Assembly (NCBI RefSeq): GCF_013403875.1
Contig: NZ_JACBNX010000014.1
Span: 62,001 to 126,000 of the forward strand
From: Burkholderia guangdongensis
GTDB taxonomy: Bacteria; Pseudomonadota; Gammaproteobacteria; Burkholderiales; Burkholderiaceae
Direction of reading: 5' to 3'
DNA: 64,000 nucleotides
Each line of letters opens with the position of its first letter. Positions within the stretch are counted from its first letter, which is position 1. The notes beneath the pieces were generated by a model. That model was given only the letters and a program-made list of their open reading frames with translations. It searched no databases and was not told where the DNA came from. Both the position numbers and the translations under genes were made by a program. Of this stretch, positions 35,672 through 45,074 are shown in pieces.

Positions 35672-36394
35672 ATGCCGACGTCCCTGCCGCACCTGTTAGC
35701 CGCCCCGTCCAACACCGCGATCTCGATCGGCTGCTTCGTGCTGACCGTCGTGCTGTATTTCGCGTCGAAGCAGCTCTACGCGTACAAGAAGACGCTGCTG
35801 TTCTCGCCGCTCGTGTTCGTGCCGGGCGTGCTCGTCGCGATCGTCGCCGCGACCGGCATTCCGTATTCGGTCTACTTCCGCGACACGCGCTGGCTGATGT
35901 GGCTGCTCGGCCCGGCGACGATCGCGTTCGCGGTGCCGATCCACGACTATCGCGACCTGATTCGCCGCCACTGGCTGTCGCTGTCGGTCGGCGTCGCGGT
36001 CGGGATCGTCGCGGGGATCTGCGGGTCGCTCGCGCTCGCGAAGCTGCTGCACCTGTCGCCGGAGCTGCAGCGCTCGCTGATGACGCGCTCGGTGTCGACG
36101 CCGTTCGCACTCGCGGTGTCCGACAAGATCCACGCGCCGCGGGATCTGACCGCCCTCTTCGTGATCGCGACCGGCATCTGCGGGATGCTGCTCGGCGAGA
36201 TCGTGCTCGCGCTCGTGCCGCTGCGCACACGGCTCGCGCGCGGCGCGCTGTTCGGTGCGGCCGCGCACGGCGTCGGCACCGCGAAGGCGCGCGAGATCGG
36301 CAGTGAGGAAGGCGTCGTGTCGAGCCTCACGATGATGATCGCCGGCGTCGCGATGGTGCTGATCGCGCCGCTGCTGTCGCTGCTGCCGATCTGA
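35672..36394 (+). CDS. lrgB: LrgB family membrane protein
   Basis: A 240-residue polytopic protein with LrgB signatures: LPLLGPATIAFAVPIHDYRD-like segment, RSVSTPFALAVSDKI, and AAAHGVGTAKAREIGSEEG. LrgA and LrgB act together in the inner membrane. The pair is probably one operon under the divergent LysR protein. Confidence 0.9.
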   Translation: MPTSLPHLLAAPSNTAISIGCFVLTVVLYFASKQLYAYKKTLLFSPLVFVPGVLVAIVAATGIPYSVYFRDTRWLMWLLGPATIAFAVPIHDYRDLIRRHWLSLSVGVAVGIVAGICGSLALAKLLHLSPELQRSLMTRSVSTPFALAVSDKIHAPRDLTALFVIATGICGMLLGEIVLALVPLRTRLARGALFGAAAHGVGTAKAREIGSEEGVVSSLTMMIAGVAMVLIAPLLSLLPI

Positions 36395-36555
36395 ACGGCG
36401 GCACAGTGGCGCGGCGGCCGTGGGGCGGCCACGCGTCGCCGCCCCACCCGCCCGACAAACGCCGGAAATAGCCGCAAATCCCCCCTCTGCTCCACCCATC
36501 GGCGGTGGGCCGGATGTCGAACAATTCACGCTACGACATCCTGCACGCACCGAAC

Positions 36556-37062
36556 ATGGCATCCACGACCGCAAATCCGCCCGCCGACCGGCCGGCGTCG
36601 TCCGGCAAGCTCAAGCGCATCGCGCTCATCGCCGTCGTCGCGCTCGTCGCGGCGGGCGTCGCCGCGGGCGGCATGTACTTCTTTCTCGCGAAGGAAGGCC
36701 TCGGCCATGCATCCGCCGCGCCGGCCGAGCCGCCGCCGCTGTCGGCGCCGGTGTTCCTCGCGCTCGATCCGCTCACCGTGAACCTGCAGTCGGACGACGG
36801 GATTCAGCACTATCTGCGCGTCGTTCTGTCCCTGAAGCTGACCGACCCGAACGCGCAGGCGCGCCTGACCGCGCGGATGCCCGAGATCCGCAGCCGGATT
36901 CTGCTCGCGCTGTCGAACAAGCGCCCCGACGATCTCGCGACGCCCGACGGCAAGCGCGCGCTCGCCGGCGAGCTGAAGCACCTGATCGAGGAGCCGACCC
37001 AGCCGGGCAACCAGCACGCGCGGGTCGACGACGTGCTGTTCACCGATTTCGTCGTCCAGTAA
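36556..37062 (+). CDS. fliL: Flagellar basal body-associated protein FliL
   Basis: A 168-residue protein with one membrane helix (IALIAVVALVAAGVAAGGMYFF) and a periplasmic stomatin-like FliL domain (PLTVNLQ, HYLRVVLSLKL, IRSRILLALS). FliL sits beside the stators and helps torque generation. Start 36556 is chosen; 36514 is also in frame and neither has a strong ribosome site. It leads the fliLMNOPQR operon. Confidence 0.9.
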   Translation: MASTTANPPADRPASSGKLKRIALIAVVALVAAGVAAGGMYFFLAKEGLGHASAAPAEPPPLSAPVFLALDPLTVNLQSDDGIQHYLRVVLSLKLTDPNAQARLTARMPEIRSRILLALSNKRPDDLATPDGKRALAGELKHLIEEPTQPGNQHARVDDVLFTDFVVQ

Positions 37063-37093
37063 CGCGGACGACAGAGGAGCGGGAGGAACGCGC

Positions 37094-38095
37094 ATGGGCC
37101 ACGAGGAGTTCATGTCCCAGGAGGAGGTCGATGCCCTCCTGAAGGGCGTCACCGGCGAAACCGACGCGCCCGACGACGCGCGCGGCGACCCGTCCGGCAT
37201 CCGTCCGTACAACATCGCGACGCAGGAGCGGATCGTCCGCGGCCGGATGCCGGGGCTCGAGATCATCAACGACCGCTTCGCGCGGCTGATGCGCATCGGC
37301 CTGTTCAACTTCATGCGGCGCAGCGCGGAAATCTCGGTGAGCCAGGTGAAGGTGCTCAAGTACAGCGAGTTCACCCGCAACCTGCCGATTCCGACGAACC
37401 TGAACCTCGTGCACGTGAAGCCGCTGCGTGGCACGTCGCTGTTCGTGTTCGATCCGAACCTCGTGTTCTTCGTCGTCGACAACCTGTTCGGCGGCGACGG
37501 GCGCTTCCACACGCGCGTCGAGGGTCGCGACTTCACCGCGACCGAGCAGCGGATCATCGGCAAGCTGCTGAACCTCGTGTTCGAGCACTACACGACCGCG
37601 TGGCGCAGCGTGCGCCCGCTGCAGTTCGAGTTCATGCGCTCGGAGATGCACACGCAGTTCGCGAACGTCGCGACGCCGAACGAGATCGTGATCGTCACGC
37701 AGTTCTCGATCGAGTTCGGCTCGACGGGCGGCACGCTGCACATCTGCATGCCGTACTCGATGATCGAGCCGATCCGCGACATCCTGAGCTCGCCGATCCA
37801 GGGCGAGGCGCTCGAGGTCGACCGCCGCTGGGTGCGCGTGCTGTCGCAGCAGGTGCAGTCGGCCGAGGTCGAGCTGTCCGCCGACCTCGCCGAGATCCCG
37901 ACGACGTTCGAGAAGCTCCTGAACCTGCGCGCGGGCGATGTGCTGCCGCTCGCGATCGCCGACACGATCGTCGCGAAGGTCGACGGCGTGCCGGTGATGG
38001 AATGCGGCTACGGAATTTTCAATGGCCAATACGCGCTGCGCGTGCAGAAGATGATCAGCGCGAGCGACAAGACGAAGGAAAGCGACTATGACTGA
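37094..38095 (+). CDS. fliM: Flagellar motor switch protein FliM
   Basis: A 333-residue C-ring protein. The N-terminal CheY-binding peptide (SQEEVDALLKGV) is present, followed by the GGXG-containing middle domain (FVVDNLFGGDGRFHTRVEGR) and a C-terminal SpoA domain. CheY-P binding to FliM reverses motor rotation. GGAGG seven bases upstream supports the ATG at 37094. It overlaps fliN by 8 bp. Confidence 0.96.
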   Translation: MGHEEFMSQEEVDALLKGVTGETDAPDDARGDPSGIRPYNIATQERIVRGRMPGLEIINDRFARLMRIGLFNFMRRSAEISVSQVKVLKYSEFTRNLPIPTNLNLVHVKPLRGTSLFVFDPNLVFFVVDNLFGGDGRFHTRVEGRDFTATEQRIIGKLLNLVFEHYTTAWRSVRPLQFEFMRSEMHTQFANVATPNEIVIVTQFSIEFGSTGGTLHICMPYSMIEPIRDILSSPIQGEALEVDRRWVRVLSQQVQSAEVELSADLAEIPTTFEKLLNLRAGDVLPLAIADTIVAKVDGVPVMECGYGIFNGQYALRVQKMISASDKTKESDYD

Positions 38096-38564
38096 ACTGA
38101 ACCAGACGCCCGACACGGCCATGCTCGACGCCGCCGCGCTCGCCGATCCCCTTCCCGCGGATCCGGCCGGCGCCGACGCCGACCCGGCCCTCGACGACTG
38201 GGCGGCCGCGCTCGCCGAGCAGAACCGGCAGCCGCTCGACGCCGGCGCGACGGGCGCCGGCGTGTTCCAGCCGCTGTCGAAGGCGACCGCGTCGTCGACG
38301 CACAACGACATCGAGATGATCCTCGACATCCCGGTCAAGATGACGGTCGAGCTCGGCCGCACGAAGATCGCGATCCGCAATCTGCTGCAGCTCGCGCAGG
38401 GCTCGGTCGTCGAGCTCGACGGCCTCGCCGGCGAGCCGATGGACGTGCTCGTCAACGGCTGCCTGATCGCGCAGGGCGAGGTCGTCGTCGTCAACGACAA
38501 GTTCGGCATTCGTCTGACCGACATCATTACGCCGTCCGAGCGTATCCGGAAGTTGAATCGATGA
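38088..38564 (+). CDS. fliN: Flagellar motor switch protein FliN
   Basis: A 158-residue protein whose C-terminal 75 residues are the SpoA domain ([31 protein letters not shown] is the conserved stretch, beginning near residue 80). The N-terminal 75 residues are an acidic Ala/Asp-rich tail typical of beta-proteobacterial FliN. It forms the lower C-ring with FliM and helps dock export chaperones. It overlaps fliM and fliO. Confidence 0.93.
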   Translation: MTELNQTPDTAMLDAAALADPLPADPAGADADPALDDWAAALAEQNRQPLDAGATGAGVFQPLSKATASSTHNDIEMILDIPVKMTVELGRTKIAIRNLLQLAQGSVVELDGLAGEPMDVLVNGCLIAQGEVVVVNDKFGIRLTDIITPSERIRKLNR

Positions 38565-39196
38565 AGTCGTTGCCGTTTCGTTCCGCGCGGGCCGTGCGGG
38601 CCACGCTCGGCACCGCCGCGTTCGCGGCCGGTGCGCTGGCGTGCGGCGCGGCTGTCGCCGCCGACCTGAACGCGGTGAACCGCGCGAACGAGATCGCGTC
38701 GAGCGTCGTCGTCGGCTCCGCCGTGCCGTCGCTCGGCTTCGGCGCGGTGCTGCAGACGCTCGTCGGCCTCGCGGTCGTGATCGGCCTCGTGTTCGGCTGC
38801 GCGTGGCTCGCGCGCCGCTTCGGCTTCCAGCCGGTGCGGCGCGGCGGGCCGCTGAAGGTCGTCGCGAGCGTCGCGGTCGGCGGCAAGGAAACCGCGACCG
38901 TCGTCGAGATCGGCGATACGTGGCTCGTGCTCGGCGTCGGGCCGGGCAACGTGCGGTTGCTTCATACGCTGCCGGCCGGACAAAGCGCGGTGCTCGCGTC
39001 CGGTGCTTCCGGTATGCCGGGCGCCCGAAGCGCGCAGACAGGCGCACAAACAAGCGCACAGACGCCGGGCGCAGGCCCCGCAGCGCTGTCCGGCACGTTC
39101 GGCGAGCCCGCCACGGACGCCTCCTTCGGCGCGCGTTTCCGCGACGCGCTCGTGCAGGAAACCGCGCGGCGCTTCGGCCGCGGCAAGGAGCGCTGA
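38561..39196 (+). CDS. fliO: Flagellar biosynthesis protein FliO
   Basis: A 211-residue protein with a signal-like first helix, one further membrane helix ([22 protein letters not shown]) and a cytoplasmic domain with [25 protein letters not shown], the FliO core. FliO helps assemble the FliP ring of the export gate. The C-terminal half is low-complexity. It overlaps fliN by four bases and precedes fliP by 2 bp. Confidence 0.9.
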   Translation: MKSLPFRSARAVRATLGTAAFAAGALACGAAVAADLNAVNRANEIASSVVVGSAVPSLGFGAVLQTLVGLAVVIGLVFGCAWLARRFGFQPVRRGGPLKVVASVAVGGKETATVVEIGDTWLVLGVGPGNVRLLHTLPAGQSAVLASGASGMPGARSAQTGAQTSAQTPGAGPAALSGTFGEPATDASFGARFRDALVQETARRFGRGKER

Positions 39197-39198
39197 TC

Positions 39199-40062
39199 AT
39201 GCCGCGTTCCGCCGAAACCGCGCGTGCCGGGGGCGTTGCCCGCACTGATGCGCCCGCCGTTTTTCCGCGCCGTCCGGCGCAGCACGCGGTCCTGCGCGGT
39301 GCGGCACGTATTGCGGCACATATTGCGGTACGTATTGCGCCGCCGCTGATCCTCGGCCTCGCGCCTGCGCTCGCGTGCGCGCAGGCGGCGGGCCTGCCCG
39401 CGTTCAACGCGGCGCCCGGCCCGAACGGCGGCACGACCTACTCGCTGAGCGTGCAGACGATGCTGCTGCTCACGATGCTGTCGTTCCTGCCCGCGATGGT
39501 GCTGATGATGACGAGCTTCACGCGGATCATCATCGTGCTGTCGCTGCTGCGCCAGGCGCTCGGCACCGCGTCGACGCCGCCGAACCAGGTGCTCGTCGGC
39601 CTCGCGCTGTTCCTGTCGCTGTTCGTGATGTCGCCGGTGCTCGACCGCGCGTACCGCGACGGCTACAAACCGTTCTCCGACGGCAGCCTGCCGATGGAGC
39701 AGGCGCTCCAGCGCGGCGTCGCGCCGTTCAAGGGCTTCATGCTGAAGCAGACGCGCGAGGCCGATCTCGCGCTGTTCGCGAAGATCTCGAAGGCGCCGCC
39801 GATGCAGGGCCCCGAGGACGTGCCGCTGTCGCTGCTCGTGCCCGCGTTCGTCACGAGCGAGCTGAAGACCGGCTTCCAGATCGGCTTCACGATCTTCATC
39901 CCATTCCTGATCATCGACATGGTCGTCGCGAGCGTGCTGATGTCGATGGGGATGATGATGGTGTCGCCGTCGACCGTGTCGCTGCCGTTCAAGCTGATGC
40001 TGTTCGTGCTCGTCGATGGCTGGCAGCTGCTGATCGGCTCGCTCGCGCAGAGCTTTAGCTGA
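39199..40062 (+). CDS. fliP: Flagellar export gate protein FliP
   Basis: A 287-residue protein. The conserved core begins at [20 protein letters not shown] and includes [22 protein letters not shown] and [15 protein letters not shown] [21 protein letters not shown] near the C-terminus. Five FliP copies form the export pore with FliQ and FliR. The N-terminal extension before the core (about 75 residues) is longer than in enteric FliP and contains a three-copy 12-bp DNA repeat. Start 39199 follows the fliO stop by 2 bp. Confidence 0.93.
   Translation: MPRSAETARAGGVARTDAPAVFPRRPAQHAVLRGAARIAAHIAVRIAPPLILGLAPALACAQAAGLPAFNAAPGPNGGTTYSLSVQTMLLLTMLSFLPAMVLMMTSFTRIIIVLSLLRQALGTASTPPNQVLVGLALFLSLFVMSPVLDRAYRDGYKPFSDGSLPMEQALQRGVAPFKGFMLKQTREADLALFAKISKAPPMQGPEDVPLSLLVPAFVTSELKTGFQIGFTIFIPFLIIDMVVASVLMSMGMMMVSPSTVSLPFKLMLFVLVDGWQLLIGSLAQSFS
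39301..39336. repeat. 12-bp tandem repeat within the fliP leader
   Basis: Three copies of a unit close to GCGGCACGTATT (39301-39312, 39313-39324, 39325-39336) are followed by a partial GCG. The unit length keeps frame and encodes the repeated Ala-Xaa-Arg/His-Ile pattern ([12 protein letters not shown]) in the putative FliP signal region. Confidence 0.8.
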
Positions 40063-40083
40063 GCATGACTTGAGGACCGTGCG

Positions 40084-40356
40084 ATGACCCCCGAAGAAGT
40101 CATGACGCTCGCCCACCAGGCGATGACCGTCGGCCTGCTGCTCGCCGCGCCGCTGCTGCTCGTCGCGCTCGCGGTCGGCCTGCTCGTGAGCCTGTTCCAG
40201 GCCGCGACGCAGATCAACGAGGCGACGCTGTCGTTCATCCCGAAGCTGCTCGCGGTGGCCGCGACGCTCGTGATCGCCGGCCCGTGGATGCTGACGACGA
40301 TGCTCGACTATCTGCGGCAGATCCTGCTGCACGTCGCGACGCTCGGCGCGGGCTGA
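40084..40356 (+). CDS. fliQ: Flagellar export gate protein FliQ
   Basis: A 90-residue protein with two membrane helices (GLLLAAPLLLVALAVGLLVSLFQAA and VAATLVIAGPWMLTTML) and the conserved TQINEATLSFIPK loop. It forms the export gate with FliP and FliR. GAGGA lies upstream. Confidence 0.95.
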   Translation: MTPEEVMTLAHQAMTVGLLLAAPLLLVALAVGLLVSLFQAATQINEATLSFIPKLLAVAATLVIAGPWMLTTMLDYLRQILLHVATLGAG

Positions 40357-40372
40357 GCGAAGCGGATCCGCG

Positions 40373-41152
40373 ATGTTCTCGGTCACCTACGCACAGCTCA
40401 ACGGTTGGCTCACGGCCTTCCTGTGGCCGTTCGTGCGGATGCTCGCGCTCGTCTCGGCCGCGCCGGTGACCGGCGAGACGGCGGTGCCGCCGCAGGTGAA
40501 GATCGGCCTCGCCGCGTTCATCGCGCTCGTCGTCGCGCCGACGCTCGGCGCGATGCCGAGTGTCACCGCGTTCTCGGCGGACGGGATCTGGATCGTCGTC
40601 ACGCAGGTTCTGATCGGCGCCGCGATGGGCTTCGCGATGCGCGTCGTGTTCGCGGCGGTCGAGGCGGCCGGCGACTTCATCGGACTGTCGATGGGGATCG
40701 GCTTCGCGACGTTCTTCGATCCGAACGTCGGCTCGACGCCGGTGATGGGCCGCTTCCTGAATGCGGTCGCGATGCTCGCGTTTCTCGCGTTCGACGGGCA
40801 TCTGCAGGTGCTCGTCGCGCTCGCCGAGTCGTTCCGGCTGCTGCCGGTGTCGGCCGACCTGCTGCACGCGCCCGGCTGGCGGACGCTCGCGCTGTTCGGC
40901 GCGACCGTGTTCCAGATGGGGCTGCTGCTCGCGCTGCCGGTCGTCGCGGCGCTCGTGATCGCGAACCTCGCACTCGGGATCCTGAACCGCGCGGCGCCGC
41001 AGATCGGCATCTTCCAGGTCGGCTTCCCGGTGACGATGCTCGTCGGGCTGCTGCTCGTGCAGTTGATGGTGCCGAACATGGTGCCGTTCTTCGCGCGGCT
41101 GTTCGATATGGGGTTCGACACGATGGGGCGCGTCGCGAGCGGCTGGCGATAG
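40373..41152 (+). CDS. fliR: Flagellar export gate protein FliR
   Basis: A 259-residue membrane protein with about six helices and FliR signatures (PQVKIGLAAFIALVVAP, GFAMRVVFAAVEAAGDFIGL, NRAAPQIGIFQVGFPVTML). It completes the FliPQR gate. It is the last gene of the operon; flhB and the rest of the flagellar regulon are outside the window. Confidence 0.95.
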   Translation: MFSVTYAQLNGWLTAFLWPFVRMLALVSAAPVTGETAVPPQVKIGLAAFIALVVAPTLGAMPSVTAFSADGIWIVVTQVLIGAAMGFAMRVVFAAVEAAGDFIGLSMGIGFATFFDPNVGSTPVMGRFLNAVAMLAFLAFDGHLQVLVALAESFRLLPVSADLLHAPGWRTLALFGATVFQMGLLLALPVVAALVIANLALGILNRAAPQIGIFQVGFPVTMLVGLLLVQLMVPNMVPFFARLFDMGFDTMGRVASGWR

Positions 41153-41410
41153 GCTGTCGCGGGATTTCGAGTGATTCCGAGTGATTCCGAGGGATTTCGG
41201 CAATGACTCGAATACGAGCGCGTTGCGTGGAATCGGGTATCAGGAAACGTTTGCGGCGAAATGAAGTTTTAAATAATCGCTATTATCGGCAGCTTCTAAC
41301 GCATTCGGGAACATCACAGCGATTTACAAATTATTTCAACGGAAACAATGTGTTACACATGGCGATCGCCAGTATAATCGCGGCGGCCAAACATCGGGGC
41401 ACCCATCAAA
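41153..41410 (+). promoter_or_regulatory. AT-rich promoter region of the glycosyltransferase unit
   Basis: This 258-bp gap is clearly richer in A and T than its surroundings. A perfect -10 hexamer TATAAT lies at 41373-41378, just after the palindrome GGCGATCGCC (41361-41370). An AT dyad ATAAT/ATTAT is at 41273-41277 and 41282-41286, and GAGTGATTCC is repeated at the left end. No -35 is strong. The profile suggests a tightly regulated, possibly acquired, promoter. Confidence 0.5.
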
Positions 41411-42805
41411 GTGAATACTCGCGAACAATCCGTCATCGAGCCACTGACCAGTGAACTGGCCGTGGAGACTACCGCGCACCTCGAGTCCACCGGAAATCGA
41501 TCGCGACGGTATTTACCGGTAAAAATCAAATTCACGCTGTCGATCAGTTTCGCCGCGGTGTGGAGCGTGCTCTCCTTTTATCTGGCTCGGCGCTGGCTGG
41601 GGGACATGAGCCACCTGTTCGGCGTGGTCTGGGCTTACCTGATCCTGTTCGGCGTCGCGATCCTGCCGGGTTTCATGAATGCGTTCCTGATGTCGAGCCT
41701 GCTGATGGATCGCCGGCCGGTTTTCCGTCACGCGACCGGACGGCTGCCCGGCATCACCGTGCTTGTGGCCGCGTACAACGAGGAAGCCAACATCGCGCAG
41801 ACCATCGAGAGCATCGAGAAGCAGGCTTACCCCGGCGAGCTGCAGGTCATCGTGATCAATGACGGCTCGTCCGACGGCACCGCCGCCGAACTCGACCGCC
41901 TGCAGTATCCGTGGCTCGAGGTCATCCACCTTCCGAAGAACGCGGGCAAGGCGAACGCGCTCAACGAGGGCCTGAAGCGCGCACGTTATGCGATGACCAT
42001 GACGGTGGACGGCGACTCGTACCTGTATCGCAATGCGCTGGAAAACCTCGCGCGCCGCTATCTGAGCGATCCGCCGAACACGAAGGCGGTGGCGGGCGCG
42101 GTGCTCGTGCGCAATTCGCGCACCAACCTGGTCACGCGGATCCAGGAGTGGGACTACTTTCACGGCATCGCCGCCACGAAGCGGGTGCAGAGCCTCTATC
42201 AGGGCACGCTCGTCGCGCAGGGCGCGTTCTCCGTCTACGACACCGACGTGCTGCGCCAGGTCGGCGGCTGGCCGCATTCGGTCGGCGAGGACATCGTGCT
42301 CACCTGGGCCATCCTGGCGGCCGGATATCGCGTCGGCTTCGCCGAAAACGCGTGCCTGTTCACCAATGCGCCGACCACGTGGCGGCAGTTCATCCGTCAG
42401 CGCCAGCGGTGGTCCCGCGGGCTGATGGAGGCGTTCAAGGCGCACTGGCGGTTGCTGTTCAGGCTGCGCATGACGACGATCTTCATCTGGTGGAATCTGC
42501 TGTTCCCGTACATGGACGTGGTCTACACCTGCGCATTCCTGCCGGGCATGGTGCTGGCACTGTTCGGCATCTTCTGGATCGCGGGGCCGATGACCCTGCT
42601 CGTCCTGCCGATGGCGATGATCATCAACGGCATCATGTTCCGCATCCAGGCCGGCATGTTCGCCGAGCAGGGCTTGAAAGTCCGCCGCAACAAGTTCGGC
42701 TTCGTCATCTACAGCCTGTTCTACGGGCTCGTGCTGCAGCCCGCCTGCGTGGTCGGGTATGTGCAGGAGTTCGTGACGCGCAGCAAGCGCTGGGGCACCA
42801 AGTAA
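41411..42805 (+). CDS. Processive family 2 glycosyltransferase (PgaC-like membrane synthase)
   Basis: A 464-residue inner membrane enzyme. Two helices precede a GT-A domain with VLVAAYNEE, VINDGSSDG (about residue 150), TVDGDS (about 200), GEDIVLT (about 293) and QRQRW (about 330), the D,D,D,QxxRW set of processive beta-glycan synthases, and three or four helices follow. Such enzymes make and extrude polymers such as poly-N-acetylglucosamine. No deacetylase (PgaB) or PgaD gene accompanies it. The start is a GTG at 41411 without a clear ribosome site. The next gene, 32 bp on, encodes a beta-barrel protein. Confidence 0.86.
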   Translation: MNTREQSVIEPLTSELAVETTAHLESTGNRSRRYLPVKIKFTLSISFAAVWSVLSFYLARRWLGDMSHLFGVVWAYLILFGVAILPGFMNAFLMSSLLMDRRPVFRHATGRLPGITVLVAAYNEEANIAQTIESIEKQAYPGELQVIVINDGSSDGTAAELDRLQYPWLEVIHLPKNAGKANALNEGLKRARYAMTMTVDGDSYLYRNALENLARRYLSDPPNTKAVAGAVLVRNSRTNLVTRIQEWDYFHGIAATKRVQSLYQGTLVAQGAFSVYDTDVLRQVGGWPHSVGEDIVLTWAILAAGYRVGFAENACLFTNAPTTWRQFIRQRQRWSRGLMEAFKAHWRLLFRLRMTTIFIWWNLLFPYMDVVYTCAFLPGMVLALFGIFWIAGPMTLLVLPMAMIINGIMFRIQAGMFAEQGLKVRRNKFGFVIYSLFYGLVLQPACVVGYVQEFVTRSKRWGTK

Positions 42806-42837
42806 CCCCGCCAAGCGGAAAAAGAAAGGAATCCTTC

Positions 42838-43809
42838 ATGCATTCAACTCGCAGCGCGAGCGCGCTCCAGTCTGCGCTCCAGTACGCGCTCGCGGCCGCC
42901 GGCGCGTTCGCCATCAGCGCACTCGCGCCCGTGCACGCCCAATCCCATGACGGGCCGGGCGTGAACGGCGCAGTGATCGGGGATGTGCTCTACAGCAACG
43001 ACAGCGATCGCTTCAACGAAGAACGGGGCAACCTCGGCTATCTGTTCGCGAACGGCTGGGGGCTGGGCGCGAGCCTCACGCATTACTCCGCCCCCGACTG
43101 GGCCGCCACCGGGCGCGGCGCGTACGGGCTGTATCGCGAGCACGATGCGCAGCAAACCGTGGACGCGCGGCTCGGCGTGATGGACACCGACGGCCACACG
43201 ACCGTGACCGGCACACTGGACTATATGCGGCACATCACCGCCGACACGGGGCTGGGCGTGAGCGCCGAGCGCGACGTGGTCGACTCGATCGTCGGCATCG
43301 AGAAAGGGCTGACCTACAACAGCCTGATGCTCGTGCTCGATCATCAGTTCACGCCGCGCTTCACCGTCGGGGCCGTGGCCGGCGCATTCCGGTTCTCGGA
43401 CGACAACACCCGCCCGCTGCTGCGCACGCGGTGGAACTACGAGCTGGTGGCCAACAGCGGACTGAACGCGTACATCAAGACCCGCACCTATTACGACAGC
43501 AATCCCTATCAGGGCAACTACTTCTCGCCGCGCTGGCTGAACGAGTATTCGGGCGGCCTCTCCTGGCGGACCGCGCTCAACGACAAAGTCGTCTTTTTCG
43601 TCAACGCGGACGCCGGGCGCCAGAATACGTCGGATGCGAACACCAACATCTGGAGCGCGCGCATCGGCTTGCAGAATCATCGCAGCCGGACCGTGCAGTG
43701 GCAGATCGCCGTCGAAACGACCAACGACCGCGCGGCCGGCTTCGTGAGCAGCGGCGGCGGGTATCGCTACACGAGCGTGACGGGGCGATTGATGTTCCCG
43801 CTCAACTGA
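42838..43809 (+). CDS. Putative outer membrane beta-barrel protein, partner of the glycosyltransferase
   Basis: A 323-residue protein with a signal peptide (ending PVHAQ) followed by alternating hydrophobic strands rich in Tyr, Trp and Gly (GLGASLTHYS, YELVANSGLNAYIKTRTYYD, GGYRYTSVTGRLMFPLN), as in outer membrane barrels. I do not recognise a named family. Its position 32 bp behind a polysaccharide synthase suggests an export pore or a surface partner for the polymer. AAAGGA lies upstream of the ATG at 42838. Function is inferred from context only. Confidence 0.7.
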   Translation: MHSTRSASALQSALQYALAAAGAFAISALAPVHAQSHDGPGVNGAVIGDVLYSNDSDRFNEERGNLGYLFANGWGLGASLTHYSAPDWAATGRGAYGLYREHDAQQTVDARLGVMDTDGHTTVTGTLDYMRHITADTGLGVSAERDVVDSIVGIEKGLTYNSLMLVLDHQFTPRFTVGAVAGAFRFSDDNTRPLLRTRWNYELVANSGLNAYIKTRTYYDSNPYQGNYFSPRWLNEYSGGLSWRTALNDKVVFFVNADAGRQNTSDANTNIWSARIGLQNHRSRTVQWQIAVETTNDRAAGFVSSGGGYRYTSVTGRLMFPLN

Positions 43810-43865
43810 GGGATCACGCGCAGGCAGGATTCCGTTCTGGAAAACCCTTAAAAGAATCGCGCTCC

Positions 43866-43901
43866 CGCGAAAGGTAGCGGAAGGTTTCGCGTCTCTATAC
43901 T
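43866..43901. promoter_or_regulatory. Inverted repeat and -10 box upstream of the ABC operon
   Basis: CGCGAAA (43866-43872) and TTTCGCG (43885-43891) form a perfect 7-bp dyad with a 12-bp centre. A good -10 element TATACT follows at 43896-43901, so the dyad covers the -35 region. It is a likely binding site for a regulator, perhaps the response regulator encoded at the end of the same run. Confidence 0.5.
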
Positions 43902-43957
43902 CGCTTCCGACGATGCATGAAGCATCGCCGCCATACGATAACGAACGGAGACTTCGG

Positions 43958-44965
43958 ATGCGACTCACCCTGCGCCACATCGCCCTTGCCGCCAGCCTGA
44001 CCTGCGCATTCGCCGCGCACCCCGCGTTCGCCGCCGACGACGGCGGCAAGATCACGATCATGGTCGGCGGGATCGCGAAGCTGATCTATCTTCCCGCGCG
44101 CCTGACCCAGGAACTCGGCTACTTCAAGGACGAAGGCCTCGACGTCGAGCTGCTGTCGCAGCCCGCCGGTGTCGACGCCGAGAACGAACTGCTCGCCGGC
44201 GCGGTGCAGGGCGTCGTCGGCTTCTACGACCACACGATCGACCTGCAGAGCAAGGGCAAGGACGTGAAGGCGATCGCGGTGTTCGGCCAGGTGCCGGGCG
44301 AAGTCGAGATGGTGTCGACGAAGGCCGCGCCGACGTTCAAGTCGATGGCCGACGCGAAGGGCAAGACGCTCGGTGTGACGGGCCTGGGCTCGTCGACGAG
44401 CTTCCTCACGCAATATCTGGCGGAACAGCACGGCATTCCGTCGACGCAGTACACGATGCTGCCGGTCGGCGCCGACGCGAGCTTCATCGCCGCCGTCAAG
44501 CAGGGCCGCATCGACGCCGGCATGACGACCGAGCCGACCGTGTCCGCGCTCGAGAAGATGGGCGACGCGAAGGTGCTGGTCGACATGCGCACCGTCGACG
44601 GCACGCGCGCCGCGCTCGGCGGCACGTATCCGGCCGCGAGCCTGTACGTGCAGTCCGCGTGGGCCGATTCGCACAAGGCGCAGGCGACCAAGCTCGCGCA
44701 TGCGTTCGCGAAGACGATGCAGTTCATCCACACGCACAGCGCCGAGGAAATCGCCGCGAAGATGCCGGCCGACTTCCAGAAGGACAAGACGCTGTACGTG
44801 GCCGCGCTGAAGGCGTCGCTGCCGATGTACACGTCGGACGCCCGGATGCCGGCCGACGGCCCGGCGACGGTGCTGAAGGTGCTGTCCTCGTTCAACCCGT
44901 CGGTGAAGGGCAAGCACATCGATCTGGCCCGCACGTACACGAACGATTTCGTGAACGCGAAGTAA
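43958..44965 (+). CDS. ABC transporter substrate-binding protein (NitT/TauT family)
   Basis: A 335-residue periplasmic protein with a signal peptide (ending PAFAADD) and the NMT1/SsuA-like fold (YLPARLTQELGYFKDEGLDVEL, GKTLGVTGLGSSTSFLTQYL, GRIDAGMTTEPTVS). Members carry nitrate, sulfonates, taurine, pyrimidine precursors or aromatic acids; the ligand is unknown. GGAG upstream supports the start at 43958. The matching ATPase and permease follow. Confidence 0.9.
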   Translation: MRLTLRHIALAASLTCAFAAHPAFAADDGGKITIMVGGIAKLIYLPARLTQELGYFKDEGLDVELLSQPAGVDAENELLAGAVQGVVGFYDHTIDLQSKGKDVKAIAVFGQVPGEVEMVSTKAAPTFKSMADAKGKTLGVTGLGSSTSFLTQYLAEQHGIPSTQYTMLPVGADASFIAAVKQGRIDAGMTTEPTVSALEKMGDAKVLVDMRTVDGTRAALGGTYPAASLYVQSAWADSHKAQATKLAHAFAKTMQFIHTHSAEEIAAKMPADFQKDKTLYVAALKASLPMYTSDARMPADGPATVLKVLSSFNPSVKGKHIDLARTYTNDFVNAK

Positions 44966-45074
44966 GCGGCGCGGTGGCCCCGGGTTATCCGGGCCGCCGC
45001 TCTCCCGTTCCGGCCCGGCTGACCGGACCCGGCGCCGCCCACGACGCGGCGCGTCAAGACGCAGGACCCAACCG

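Noticed and set aside
41203..41454. An 83-codon frame upstream of the glycosyltransferase
   Set aside because: It crosses the perfect -10 box and the glycosyltransferase start, and its codon use is unlike neighbouring genes.
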